DNA of 64,000 nt from Roseomonas acroporae (GTDB lineage: Bacteria > Pseudomonadota > Alphaproteobacteria > Acetobacterales > Acetobacteraceae), in the NCBI RefSeq assembly GCF_023223525.1, contig NZ_JALPRX010000065.1, positions 17,736-81,735 of the forward strand. Reading direction: 5' to 3'. A program made the position numbers and the translations under genes. Of the stretch, positions 1 to 8,778 are shown piece after piece. The notes beneath the pieces were generated by a model, which searched no databases, was not told the origin of the DNA, and worked only from the letters and a program-made list of their open reading frames with translations. Each line of letters opens with the position of its first letter. Position 1 is the stretch's first letter.

Positions 1-118
1 GCCGGCGCGGCGCCGCCCTCCCGCCGGAAGACGTCTCAATAGGAAGGGAAGCGGCCACGGTGCCCTTCCCGGCCGCCCGAGGGACCTCCCCGGCGGCGGC
101 AGCGAACGGAGCACTGGC

Positions 119-1258
119 ATGACCGACGTGGTGATCGCGGCCTATCGCCGATCTCCCTTCCACCTCGCGCACAAGGGCGATCTGGCCCGGGTGCGCCCCG
201 ACGAGATGGCCGCCCAGGTGGTGCGCGCCATGGTCGCCGATTCCGGCGCCGATCCGGAGGCGATCGAGGACCTGGTCCTCGGCTGCGCCTTCCCGGAGGG
301 CGAGCAGGGGCTGAACGTGGCCCGCCTCGTCTCCTTCCTCGCCGGGCTGCCGCAGGGCGCGGGGGCGGTGACGGTGAACCGCTTCTGCGGCTCCTCCATG
401 CAGTCCGTGCACCAGGCGGCGGGCGCCATCCGCATGGGCGCGGGCGAGGCCTTCGTCTGCGCCGGCGTCGAGAGCATGACGCGGGTGCCGATGATGGGCT
501 TCAACCCGATGCCGCATCCCGGCCTCGCCGCGCGCTACCCCGCCGCCTACGTGAACATGGGGGAGACGGCGGAGAACGTGGCGACGCGCCATCAGGTGTC
601 GCGCGCCGAGCAGGAGGCCTTCGCGGTGGAGAGCCAGCGGCGCGCCGCCGCCGCGCGCGAGGCCGGCAGGTTCGCCGCCGAGATCGTGCCGATCGACACC
701 GGCAAGGGCACCGTCGCGCAGGATGGCTGCATCCGCGAGGGGACCACGGCCGAGGGCCTCGCCGCGCTCAAGCCCGCCTTCCGCGCCGACGGCACCGTCA
801 CCGCCGGCACCTCCTCGCCGCTGACCGACGGCGCCTCGGCCCTGCTGGTGTGCAGCGCGGCGCATGCGAAGGCGCGGGGCATGACGCCGCTCGCGCGGGT
901 GAAGTCGATCGCCGTCTCCGGCTGCTCGCCCGAGGTGATGGGGCTCGGCCCGATCGGCGCCTCGCGCAAGGCGCTGGCGCGGGCCGGCATCGCGGCGCGC
1001 GACCTCGACGTGGTGGAGCTGAACGAGGCCTTCGCCAGCCAGGCCATCGCCTGCATGCGCGAGCTGGGGCTCGATCCGGCCAAGGTGAACATCGACGGCG
1101 GCGCCATCGCGCTCGGCCACCCGCTGGGGGCGACGGGCGCGCGCATCGTCGGCAAGGCGGCGGCGCTGCTGCAGCGCGAGGGCGGCCGCTACGCGCTGGC
1201 GACGCAGTGCATCGGCGGCGGCCAGGGCATCGCGACGGTGCTGGAGAGCGTGGCATGA
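119..1258 (+). CDS. fadA: Acetyl-CoA acyltransferase (thiolase), FadA-like
   Basis: This 379-residue protein is a thiolase that would cleave 3-ketoacyl-CoA to acetyl-CoA and a shortened acyl-CoA, the last step of beta-oxidation. The nucleophilic cysteine is visible at about residue 90 in NRFCGSSMQS, the C-terminal histidine motif in GGAIALGHPLGATG, and the second catalytic cysteine in QCIGGGQG near the end. Length matches degradative thiolases. It is the first gene of a three-gene operon: its stop overlaps the next start (ATGA), and that neighbour catalyses the two preceding reactions. A biosynthetic acetyl-CoA acetyltransferase cannot be fully excluded by sequence, but the context argues for fatty-acid or dicarboxylic-acid degradation. 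Confidence 0.93.
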   Translation: MTDVVIAAYRRSPFHLAHKGDLARVRPDEMAAQVVRAMVADSGADPEAIEDLVLGCAFPEGEQGLNVARLVSFLAGLPQGAGAVTVNRFCGSSMQSVHQAAGAIRMGAGEAFVCAGVESMTRVPMMGFNPMPHPGLAARYPAAYVNMGETAENVATRHQVSRAEQEAFAVESQRRAAAAREAGRFAAEIVPIDTGKGTVAQDGCIREGTTAEGLAALKPAFRADGTVTAGTSSPLTDGASALLVCSAAHAKARGMTPLARVKSIAVSGCSPEVMGLGPIGASRKALARAGIAARDLDVVELNEAFASQAIACMRELGLDPAKVNIDGGAIALGHPLGATGARIVGKAAALLQREGGRYALATQCIGGGQGIATVLESVA

Positions 1259-3600
1259 GCGCGGCCGGCCAGGAAGGGGCTCACCCGCCGGCGATCCGCC
1301 GCGCCGCGGTGATCGGCGCCGGCGTGATGGGCGCGGGCATCGCGGCGCAGATCGCCAATGCCGGCACGCCGGTGCTGCTGCTCGACATCGTGCCGGGCGC
1401 CGCCGCCAGGGCGGTGCAGACCATGCTGAAGGCCGATCCGGCGCCCTTCATGCACAGGGCCGCCGCGAAGCGGGTGCAGCCGGGCGACCTCGACGCCGAC
1501 TTCGCGAAGCTCGCCGAATGCGACTGGATCGTCGAGGCGATCGTGGAGCGCCCCGACCTCAAGCGCGCCCTGTACGGGCGGCTGGAGGGGGTGCGCAAGG
1601 CGGGCTCGATCGTCTCCTCCAACACCTCCACCATCCCGCTGCGCGACCTGACCGCCGGGCTGCCGGACCGCTTCGCCGCCGACTTCCTGATCACCCACTT
1701 CTTCAACCCGCCGCGCTACATGCGGCTGCTGGAGCTGGTGGCCGGGCCGGCGACCCGCCCCGACGCCGTGGCGGCGATCCGCGACTTCGCCGACCGCGCC
1801 CTGGGCAAGACGGTGGTGGAGTGCCGCGACACGCCGGGCTTCATCGCCAACCGCATCGGCACGCTGTGGCTGCAATCGGCGATCAACCACGCCGTCGACC
1901 TGCGCCTGACCATCGAGGAGGCGGACGCGGTGGTCGGGCGGCCCATGGGCATCCCGAAGACCGGCGTGTTCGGGCTGATCGACCTGGTCGGGCTCGACCT
2001 GATGCCGCACGTCGCCAACAGCCTGCTGGCGACGCTGCCCGAAGGCGACGCCTACCGCGCCCTGCACCGCGAGCACGGGACCATCACGGGGCTGATCGCC
2101 GCCGGCCGCACCGGCCGCAAGAGCGGCAAGGGCGGCTTCTACACGCGCGCGAAGGATGCCGAGGGCAACAGCCTCAAGCGCGCCATCGACCTCTGGACCG
2201 GCGAGGACCGGCCGAGCGCGAAGCCGTCGCTGGAAAGCCTCGACCTCGGTTCGCGCAACCTGCGCGCCCTGGCCGAGCACCCGGATCGCGGCGGCCGCTA
2301 CGCCCGCGCCGTGCTGCTCGACACGCTCGCCTACGCCGCCTCGCTGGTGCCGGAGATCGCCGACGACGTCACCGCCGTCGATGCGGCGATGCGCCTCGGC
2401 TATGCCTGGAAGTACGGCCCGTTCGAGCTGATCGACCGGCTCGGCCCGGGCTGGCTCGCCGCGGCGCTGCGCGCGGCGGACCGGCCGGTGCCGCCGCTGC
2501 TGGAACTCGCCGGCGAGCGGCCCTTCTACCGCACCGAGGCTGGCACGCTGCAATTCCTCGGCCTGGACGGCGACTACCACGACGTGGTCCGCCCCGAGGG
2601 CGTGCTGCTGCTGGCCGACGTCAAGCGGCGAAGCAAGCCGCTGGCGCGCAACGGCTCGGCCAGCCTGTGGGACATCGGGGACGGCGTCGCCTGCCTCGAA
2701 TTCCACACCAAGATGAACGCGATGGACCCCGACATCCTGGCGCTGATCGGCAAGGCCGTCGGCATGGGCAGGAAGGGCGCGTTCAGGGCGCTGGTGATCC
2801 ACAACGAGGGCTCGCACTTCTCCGCCGGCGCCAATCTCGGCCTCGCCCTGTTCGCCGCCAACATCGCCGCCTGGGGCGAGATCGAAGGGCTGGTGGAGGG
2901 CGGCCAGAAGGCCTACCGGGCGCTGCGCGAGGCGCCCTTCCCGGTGGTCGGCGCCCCTTCCGGCATGGCGCTCGGCGGCGGCTGCGAGGTGCTGCTGCAC
3001 TGCGACGCGGTGCAGGCGCATGCCGAGAGCTATATCGGGCTGGTCGAGGTCGGCGTCGGGCTGATCCCGGGCTGGGGCGGCTGCACCACCATGCTGCGCC
3101 GCTGGTCCGCCGCGCCCGGCCTGCCGAAGGGGCCGATGCCGCCGCTCTCGAAGGTGTTCGAGATGATCTCGACCGCGCAGGTGGCGAAGTCCGCCTTCGA
3201 GGCGCGCGAGATGCTGCTGCTGCGCGAGGGCGACGGCATCACCATGAACCGTGACCGGCTGCTGGCCGACGCCAAGGCGCGCGCGCTGGCCCTGGTGGAG
3301 GGCTACGAGGCGCCGAAGCCCGGCACGCTGCGCGTCGCCGGCCCCACCGGGCAGGCGGCGCTGCGCCTGGCCGTGGACGGCTTCGCGCAGCTCGGCAAGG
3401 CGACGCCGCACGACGTGGTGGTGTGCGGCTACCTCGCCGAGACCCTGACCGGCGGCGCCAGGGGCGACTTCATCGACGAGACGCCCGAGGACGCGATCCT
3501 GAAGCTCGAGCGGCAATCCTTCATGGCGCTGGTGCGCCACCCCGCCACCCTGGCCCGGGTCGAGCACATGCTCGAGACCGGCCGCCCGCTGCGCAACTGA
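1255..3600 (+). CDS. 3-hydroxyacyl-CoA dehydrogenase/enoyl-CoA hydratase fusion, FadN-like
   Basis: This 781-residue bifunctional beta-oxidation enzyme has a Rossmann NAD motif (VIGAGVMGAGIAAQ) about 20 residues from the start, followed by the two helical 3-hydroxyacyl-CoA dehydrogenase C-terminal domains. The last third carries a crotonase fold with an oxyanion-type segment (EGSHFSAGANLGL) and GMALGGGCE. The order, dehydrogenase first and hydratase last, is opposite to E. coli FadB and like Bacillus FadN. The start ATG overlaps the thiolase stop by 4 bp, which fixes the start; the open frame extends further upstream only as a shadow of the thiolase. With its neighbours it would convert enoyl-CoA to acetyl-CoA plus shortened acyl-CoA in the cytoplasm. 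Confidence 0.93.
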   Translation: MSAAGQEGAHPPAIRRAAVIGAGVMGAGIAAQIANAGTPVLLLDIVPGAAARAVQTMLKADPAPFMHRAAAKRVQPGDLDADFAKLAECDWIVEAIVERPDLKRALYGRLEGVRKAGSIVSSNTSTIPLRDLTAGLPDRFAADFLITHFFNPPRYMRLLELVAGPATRPDAVAAIRDFADRALGKTVVECRDTPGFIANRIGTLWLQSAINHAVDLRLTIEEADAVVGRPMGIPKTGVFGLIDLVGLDLMPHVANSLLATLPEGDAYRALHREHGTITGLIAAGRTGRKSGKGGFYTRAKDAEGNSLKRAIDLWTGEDRPSAKPSLESLDLGSRNLRALAEHPDRGGRYARAVLLDTLAYAASLVPEIADDVTAVDAAMRLGYAWKYGPFELIDRLGPGWLAAALRAADRPVPPLLELAGERPFYRTEAGTLQFLGLDGDYHDVVRPEGVLLLADVKRRSKPLARNGSASLWDIGDGVACLEFHTKMNAMDPDILALIGKAVGMGRKGAFRALVIHNEGSHFSAGANLGLALFAANIAAWGEIEGLVEGGQKAYRALREAPFPVVGAPSGMALGGGCEVLLHCDAVQAHAESYIGLVEVGVGLIPGWGGCTTMLRRWSAAPGLPKGPMPPLSKVFEMISTAQVAKSAFEAREMLLLREGDGITMNRDRLLADAKARALALVEGYEAPKPGTLRVAGPTGQAALRLAVDGFAQLGKATPHDVVVCGYLAETLTGGARGDFIDETPEDAILKLERQSFMALVRHPATLARVEHMLETGRPLRN

Positions 3601-3613
3601 GAGGGCCGGACCG

Positions 3614-5398
3614 ATGCCGAGCTACAAGGCGCCGCTGCGCGACATGCGCTTCGTGCTGGAGCAGGTGGCCGATCTCGAACGGCTGCGTGCCCTGCCGGGC
3701 TGCGAGGAGGTGACGACCGAGCTGGTCGACCCGATCATGGAGGAGGCGGCGAAGCTGTGCGAGGAGGTGCTGCTGCCCCTCAACCGCAGCGGCGACGAGG
3801 AGGGCTGCCACTACGAGAACGGCGTGGTCCGCACCCCCGCCGGCTTCCGCGACGCCTACCGCATGCTGCGCGAGGGCGGCTGGCCGGCGCTGCACTGCGA
3901 CCCCGAATACGGCGGCCAGGGCCTGCCGCGCACGGTGAGCCTGCTGTTCGAGGAGATGATGTGCTCCGCGAACCTCTCCTTCGGCATGTATCCGGGCCTG
4001 TCGCACGGCGCCTACACCGCGCTGCACGCCTTCGGCTCGGAGGCGCTGAAGGCGCTCTACCTGCCCCGGCTGGTCTCGGGCGAGTGGACCGGCACGATGT
4101 GCCTGACCGAGCCGCATTGCGGCACCGATCTCGGCCTGATCCGCACGAAGGCCGTGCCGGAGGGCGACGGCAGCTACCGCATCACCGGCAGCAAGATCTT
4201 CATCTCGGCGGGCGAGCACGATCTCGCCGAGAACATCGTCCACCTGGTGCTGGCGAAGCTGCCGGACGCGCCGCCGGGGGTGAAGGGCATCAGCCTGTTC
4301 CTGGTGCCGAAATTCCTGCCCGACGGGCAGGGCCAGCCCGGCGCGCGCAACGGCGTCTCCTGCGCCTCCATCGAGCACAAGATGGGGATCAAGGCCTCCG
4401 CCACCTGCGCGATGAATTTCGACGAGGCGACGGGCTGGCTGGTGGGCGCGCCGCACAAGGGCCTGCGCGCCATGTTCGCCATGATGAACGAGGAGCGCTT
4501 GGCGGTCGGCATCCAGGGCCTCGGCCTCGCCGAGATCAGCTACCAGAACGCCGCCGCCTACGCGAAGGACCGGCTGCAGGGCCGCGCCCTGGGCGGCACC
4601 CGCTACCCGGAGAAGCCGGCCGACCCGATCATCGTCCACCCCGACGTGCGCCGCATGCTGCTGACCATGCGCGCCTCCATCGAGGGCTGCCGCGCCCTCG
4701 GCCTGCTGACGGCGCTGGAGCAGGACGTCGCCACCCGCAGCACCGACCCGGCGACGCGGCAGGAGGCCGAGGACTATGTCGCGCTGCTGACGCCGGTGGT
4801 GAAGGCGCTGTTCACCGATCTCGGCTCGGAGGCGGCCAATCTCGGCATGCAGGTGCTGGGCGGGCACGGCTACATCCGCGAATGGGGCATGGAGCAGTAC
4901 GTGCGCGACGCCCGCATCGCGCAGATCTACGAGGGCACGAACGGCATCCAGGCGCTCGACCTGGTCGGCCGCAAGCTGCCCGCCCATGCCGGGCGCTACC
5001 TGCGCCGCTTCTTCCACCCGGTGCTCGACTACATCGAGAGCCGCGGCGAGGACGAGGCGATGGCCGAGTTCATCCTGCCGCTGTCCAAGGCCTTCGGCCG
5101 GCTGCAGCAATGCACCGCCGAGGTGGCGCGGCGCGGCTTCGCCGACCCGTTCGAGGCCGGCGCCGCCGCGACCGACTACCTGCGCCTGTTCGGGCTGACG
5201 GCACTCGGCCATGTCTGGGCGCGCATGGCGGAGGCGTCGCTGCGCGGGCTGGAGGGCGGGGACGCCGATTTCCACAAGGCCAAGCTCGCCACAGCGCGCT
5301 TCTTCTTCGCGCGCATCCTGCCGCAGACCGGCGCGCTCTCGGCCGCCATCCTGGCGGGCGGCGAGACGCTGCGGGCGATGGAGGACGCCGCGTTCTGA
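3614..5398 (+). CDS. Acyl-CoA dehydrogenase, DmdC/FadE-like (594 aa)
   Basis: This is an FAD-dependent acyl-CoA dehydrogenase that would introduce the trans-2 double bond at the start of the beta-oxidation cycle. The N-terminus MPSYKAPLRD and the total length of 594 residues are typical of the long DmdC-like subfamily, which has an extra C-terminal domain beyond the roughly 380-residue core. The substrate-binding TEPHCGTDLG segment and the catalytic-region motif YEGTNGIQALDLVGRK are present. It begins 13 bp after the dehydrogenase/hydratase stop, so all three genes are likely co-transcribed. DmdC proper acts on 3-methylmercaptopropionyl-CoA; with no other dmd genes nearby, a general medium- or long-chain acyl-CoA substrate is more likely. 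Confidence 0.9.
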   Translation: MPSYKAPLRDMRFVLEQVADLERLRALPGCEEVTTELVDPIMEEAAKLCEEVLLPLNRSGDEEGCHYENGVVRTPAGFRDAYRMLREGGWPALHCDPEYGGQGLPRTVSLLFEEMMCSANLSFGMYPGLSHGAYTALHAFGSEALKALYLPRLVSGEWTGTMCLTEPHCGTDLGLIRTKAVPEGDGSYRITGSKIFISAGEHDLAENIVHLVLAKLPDAPPGVKGISLFLVPKFLPDGQGQPGARNGVSCASIEHKMGIKASATCAMNFDEATGWLVGAPHKGLRAMFAMMNEERLAVGIQGLGLAEISYQNAAAYAKDRLQGRALGGTRYPEKPADPIIVHPDVRRMLLTMRASIEGCRALGLLTALEQDVATRSTDPATRQEAEDYVALLTPVVKALFTDLGSEAANLGMQVLGGHGYIREWGMEQYVRDARIAQIYEGTNGIQALDLVGRKLPAHAGRYLRRFFHPVLDYIESRGEDEAMAEFILPLSKAFGRLQQCTAEVARRGFADPFEAGAAATDYLRLFGLTALGHVWARMAEASLRGLEGGDADFHKAKLATARFFFARILPQTGALSAAILAGGETLRAMEDAAF

Positions 5399-5482
5399 GG
5401 CGGCGGCGAAGCGCAGGGCGCGGCCGGCGCCGCCCGCTCCCCGAGTGGGGCCGGCGCGCGGCGGCGCGGCGGGCCGGACGCC

Positions 5483-6913
5483 TCAGCGCAGGTGGAAGAA
5501 GGCGCGCAGCCGGCCGAGCAGGTCCTCGCGGCTCGGCGGCGCCGGGCGCTGCTCCTCCGGCACCTGGCTGTGCCGGTGCAGGCGCGCCTGCCGCTCGGCC
5601 ATGATCGTCGCCAGCCCGTCGCCGATCTCGGGGCGCCGCCGCAGGATCGGGTCGAGATGCTCCCGGCGCACCTCGTACACCACGGCGTCGGTCACGGCGA
5701 CCACGGTGGCGCTGCGCGGCTGCCCGGTCAGCAGCGACATCTCGCCGAGCACGGCGCCGGGCACGTGGCGGTCGATCGCCACCGCCTCGCCGCCGTCGCG
5801 GCTGACCAGGATGTCGAGCACCCCCTCGGCCAGGATGTAGAGCGACTGCCCCTCCTCGCCCTGCCGCATCAGCCGCTCGCCCTGGCGCAGGGTGCGCGGC
5901 GCCATGTGCGCGGCGAGCTCGGCGAACTCGCCGCCCTCGAAGGGGCGGAACAGCTCGACGTTGCGCAGCAGCGTCTCGCGCCGCGGCCGCGCCATCGCCG
6001 GGTCCGGCCGGGCGAGGTGGACGTCCACGTCGCGCCGGGGCAGGCCGAGCCCGGCCTGCTGCAGGGCGCGCAGCACGGCGGTGGCGACGGCATCGCGGCA
6101 GGGCACCTCGCGCCCGTAGTCGGGCACCATGAACACCACGCGGTACATCGCCGCGCCGTCCACGAACTCGGTGAGCTGCACGATCGGCGCGAGGTCGGGG
6201 AATTGCCGTGCCGCGTCCAGCGCCGCGCCGAGCAGGATGCGCCGCGCCCGGTCCACCGGCACGGCGGCGTCGATCGGCACGCGCAGGGAGGTGCGGTAGC
6301 TGCCGCCCCCGCCGCCATTCCCCGGCCCCCCGCCGGGGCCGGTCTCGGACGCGCCGTAATTGGTCAGCCGCCGCCCGGCGATCAGCCCGTTGGGCACGAT
6401 GTGGGTGATGCCCTCGCGCGAGCGCAGCCGGGTGGCGCGCCAGTTCACCTCCACCACGCGGCCCGTGTACCCGTCCGCCGCCTCGATCCAGTCCCCGTCG
6501 CGGTAGGGCCGCTCCACGCCGAGGGCGATGCCCGAGAACACGTCGCCGATGATGTTGCGCAGCGCGAAGCCGACCACGGCGATGGTGACGGAGGAGGTGG
6601 CGATCAGCCCGGTGGCGGGCCACTCGAACACCAGCAGCAGGATCGCGACCACGGTGGCGGCGAACAGCGCCGCGGTCAGCAGGTCGGTCAGCAGGCGCGG
6701 ATGGCCCTGGAGCAGCAGGGCCAGCAGCCTCGCGCCGGCCCAGGCGAGGGCCAGCCAGGCGCCGGCGCCGGTCCCGTCGCGCAGCACCGAGGCGGCCATG
6801 CCCTCGGGGTCGAGCCGCAGCCATGCCGTCACCGGCGCGGCGAGCGCGTAGGCGAGGAAGCCGAGCAGGGAGAGCAGCAGCGGGCCGATCAGCGGCCGGT
6901 AGCCACGCGACAT
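5483..6913 (-). CDS. MscS-type mechanosensitive channel with cyclic-nucleotide-binding domain
   Basis: This 476-residue membrane protein has several N-terminal transmembrane helices, an MscS pore and beta domain (around GDWIEAADGYTGRVVEVNW and THIVPNG), then a C-terminal cNMP-binding domain with the phosphate-binding-cassette-like segment GAVLGEMSLLTGQPRSAT. Such fusions are known as MscS-like channels gated or modulated by cyclic nucleotides. I chose the ATG before SRGYRPLIGP because a GGGGTG Shine-Dalgarno-like stretch lies just upstream. The open frame continues upstream as Arg/Gly-rich low complexity with an MARG-MARG repeat and is probably not coding. It is convergent with the beta-oxidation operon and divergent from the MFS gene. 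The ligand (cAMP or other) cannot be told from sequence. Confidence 0.88.
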   Translation of the reverse strand: MSRGYRPLIGPLLLSLLGFLAYALAAPVTAWLRLDPEGMAASVLRDGTGAGAWLALAWAGARLLALLLQGHPRLLTDLLTAALFAATVVAILLLVFEWPATGLIATSSVTIAVVGFALRNIIGDVFSGIALGVERPYRDGDWIEAADGYTGRVVEVNWRATRLRSREGITHIVPNGLIAGRRLTNYGASETGPGGGPGNGGGGGSYRTSLRVPIDAAVPVDRARRILLGAALDAARQFPDLAPIVQLTEFVDGAAMYRVVFMVPDYGREVPCRDAVATAVLRALQQAGLGLPRRDVDVHLARPDPAMARPRRETLLRNVELFRPFEGGEFAELAAHMAPRTLRQGERLMRQGEEGQSLYILAEGVLDILVSRDGGEAVAIDRHVPGAVLGEMSLLTGQPRSATVVAVTDAVVYEVRREHLDPILRRRPEIGDGLATIMAERQARLHRHSQVPEEQRPAPPSREDLLGRLRAFFHLR

Positions 6914-7327
6914 CGACACCCCGTTCCGGCCGTCTCGCCCCGATTGGCCGCGCCGTTTCCCGTCCCGCCCCCGCGCCATCCCCCGCGCCATCCCCCACCG
7001 GGGGCCGGGAGACCCGGCGGCCCGAATCCGGCCGCCGGATCGCGCACTGCCTGCAATCAGCCATCGGCGCGGTCCTGTCCAGCGGGTCCTGTCCGGCGGT
7101 CCGGGCGGGTGGTTCGGCGAGGTGATGCCCGCGTGGGATGGCCCGTGCGGGGGCGGTGGAGGGCGGGAGCCGGCCCGCCGTGCGGCCGGGGCAGGCCGGA
7201 GCGGCGGCCGGCTGCCGCCCCGCGCCGACGGCTCCGGCCCGCCGGACCGTTGCCCTGCCGACCGATGGCCGACGCCGGCCGACCGACGGCCATCGCGTGC
7301 ATGCCCGTCCCGCCGCCCGCGCCGTCG

Positions 7328-7383
7328 GCCGTCGACCATCCGCCGTCGACCATCCTTCGACGACTATCCTTCGATGGCCATCA
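7328..7383 (+). repeat. 14-bp degenerate direct repeat, four copies
   Basis: Four consecutive 14-bp units can be aligned: GCCGTCGACCATCC twice exactly (7328-7341 and 7342-7355), then TTCGACGACTATCC and TTCGATGGCCATCA. The array abuts the palindrome at 7384-7395, upstream of the MFS gene. The period is not a multiple of three, consistent with a non-coding location. Confidence 0.75.
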
Positions 7384-7395
7384 GAAAACGTTTTC
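7384..7395 (+). promoter_or_regulatory. LacI-family-type operator palindrome
   Basis: GAAAACGTTTTC is a perfect 12-bp palindrome with the AAACGTTT core common to LacI-family (PurR/CcpA-type) operators. It stands out as AT-rich in a very GC-rich setting, 93 bp upstream of the chosen MFS start. No LacI-type regulator is in the window, so the assignment rests on the palindrome alone. Confidence 0.45.
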
Positions 7396-7487
7396 ACTAA
7401 CGCGCGAAGCCTGCCGCGCCAGGGTTGATCCGCCCCGCACCGGTCCACAAGGTGATGCTGCACCGCAGCAATGCCGGAAATGCCCCG

Positions 7488-8693
7488 ATGCCCGTCCTCT
7501 CCCTGCCGATCCTCGCCCTCGCCGTCGCCTCCTTCGGCATCGGCACCACCGAGTTCGTCATCATGGGCCTGCTGCCCGAGCTGGCGACGGACCTGCATGT
7601 CGGCATCCCCTCGGCCGGCCTGCTGGTCTCGGGCTACGCGCTCAGCGTGGCGGTGGGCGCGCCCCTCCTGGCCGTCGCCACCGGAAGGCTGCCGCGCAAG
7701 GCGGCGCTGCTGCTGCTGATCGGCATCTTCATCGTGGGCAACCTGTTCTGCGCCCTCGCCCCCGGCTACTGGACGCTGATGGCGGCGCGCGTGGTGACGG
7801 CCTTCTGCCACGGCGCCTTCTTCGGCACCGGGGCGGTGGTGGCCTCGGCGCTGGTGGCGCCGAACCGGCGGGCGCAGGCCGTCTCGCTGATGTTCTCGGG
7901 CCTGACTCTGGCCAACGTGCTCGGCGTGCCGCTGGGCACGGCGCTCGGCAACGCGCTGGGCTGGCGCGCCACCTTCTGGGCGGTGGTGGCGATCGGGCTG
8001 CTCGCCGCGGCGGCGCTGGCGCTCTGGCTGCCCGCCGGGCTGAAGGCGGAGCCCGTGGCGCTGCGGCGGGAGCTGCGCGCCCTGGCCGGGCGGCAGGTGC
8101 TGCTGGCGATGCTGGTCTCGGCCCTCGCCTCGGCCAGCCTGTTCAGCGTCTTCACCTACATCGCGCCGCTGCTCCAGCACGTCACCGGCCTCTCGCAGGA
8201 CTGGACCACGGCGGCGCTGCTGCTGTTCGGCGTCGGGCTGACGGTCGGCAACCTGATCGGCGGCCGGATGGCGGACTGGCGGCTGATGCCCTCGGTGATC
8301 GGCCTGTTCGTGGCGCTGGCGGCGGTGCTGGCGGGCTTCTCCGTCACCGCGGCGCGGGCGACGCCGGCGCTGCTGACGCTGTTCGCCTGGGGCGCGCTGG
8401 CCTTCGCCCTGGTCTCGCCGCTGCAGATCCGGGTGGTGAACGAGGCGCGCGACGCACCCAACCTCGCCTCCACCGTGAACCAGGGCGTGTTCAACATCGG
8501 CAACGCGGCCGGTGCCTGGATCGGCGGCGTCGCGATCGGCGCCGGGGTGGGCTATGCGGAGATCCCGCTGATCGGCGCCGCCGTCGCCCTCGTGGCGCTG
8601 GGCTTCGCGCTTTGGTCGTACCGGCTGGACCGGCAGGCCGCGCGGCGGGAGGCGATGCTGGGCCAGGCGGCGCTGGGCCAGGCGGCGGACTGA
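7488..8693 (+). CDS. MFS efflux transporter, DHA1 family (AraJ/YdhP-like)
   Basis: This 401-residue 12-helix major facilitator protein resembles the AraJ/YdhP-type DHA1 subfamily; the N-terminal signature SFGIGTTEFVIMGLLPELA is typical. It would be a proton-driven exporter of sugars or drugs in the inner membrane. The start used is the ATG before PVLSLPILAL, which gives a usual N-terminus; an upstream in-frame ATG at 7455 and the frame opening at 7425 are alternatives. The gene is preceded by a palindrome of LacI-operator type and is convergent with the phnF regulator. The exact substrate cannot be inferred. Confidence 0.88.
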   Translation: MPVLSLPILALAVASFGIGTTEFVIMGLLPELATDLHVGIPSAGLLVSGYALSVAVGAPLLAVATGRLPRKAALLLLIGIFIVGNLFCALAPGYWTLMAARVVTAFCHGAFFGTGAVVASALVAPNRRAQAVSLMFSGLTLANVLGVPLGTALGNALGWRATFWAVVAIGLLAAAALALWLPAGLKAEPVALRRELRALAGRQVLLAMLVSALASASLFSVFTYIAPLLQHVTGLSQDWTTAALLLFGVGLTVGNLIGGRMADWRLMPSVIGLFVALAAVLAGFSVTAARATPALLTLFAWGALAFALVSPLQIRVVNEARDAPNLASTVNQGVFNIGNAAGAWIGGVAIGAGVGYAEIPLIGAAVALVALGFALWSYRLDRQAARREAMLGQAALGQAAD

Positions 8694-8704
8694 TCCGCGC
8701 GGCA

Positions 8705-8718
8705 GGGCCGTTCGGCCC
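8705..8718. terminator. Short GC hairpin between convergent genes
   Basis: GGGCC-GTTC-GGCCC forms a 5-bp stem with a tetraloop 12 bp after the MFS stop, in the gap between two convergent genes. There is no T-tract on either side, so it is only a weak candidate for a bidirectional transcription stop. Confidence 0.3.
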
Positions 8719-8778
8719 GTCCCGGAGCGGTTCCGACCCGGCCGGATCGTGCCGGAACGGCCCCGGCCTTCGATCCCT

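Larger units (their letters stand above)
6914..7487. other. Divergent intergenic region, repeats and palindrome
   Basis: This 574-bp gap lies between the divergent MscS-like gene and the MFS gene. It holds CCCGCGCCATC-type short repeats near 6965-6995, a 14-bp tandem array at 7328-7383 and a palindrome at 7384-7395. Open frames exist in several frames but all are Arg/Pro/Gly-rich with no family resemblance, so I do not call a gene. Confidence 0.6.

Noticed and set aside
1..118. Promoter or regulatory element for the beta-oxidation operon
   Set aside because: No convincing -35/-10 pair or palindrome could be identified in the short leader.
1189..3567. Long minus-strand open frame (792 codons) opposite the dehydrogenase/hydratase gene
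   Set aside because: Its product is Arg/Gly/His/Gln-rich without motifs; the plus strand encodes a clear beta-oxidation enzyme. High GC leaves antisense frames open.
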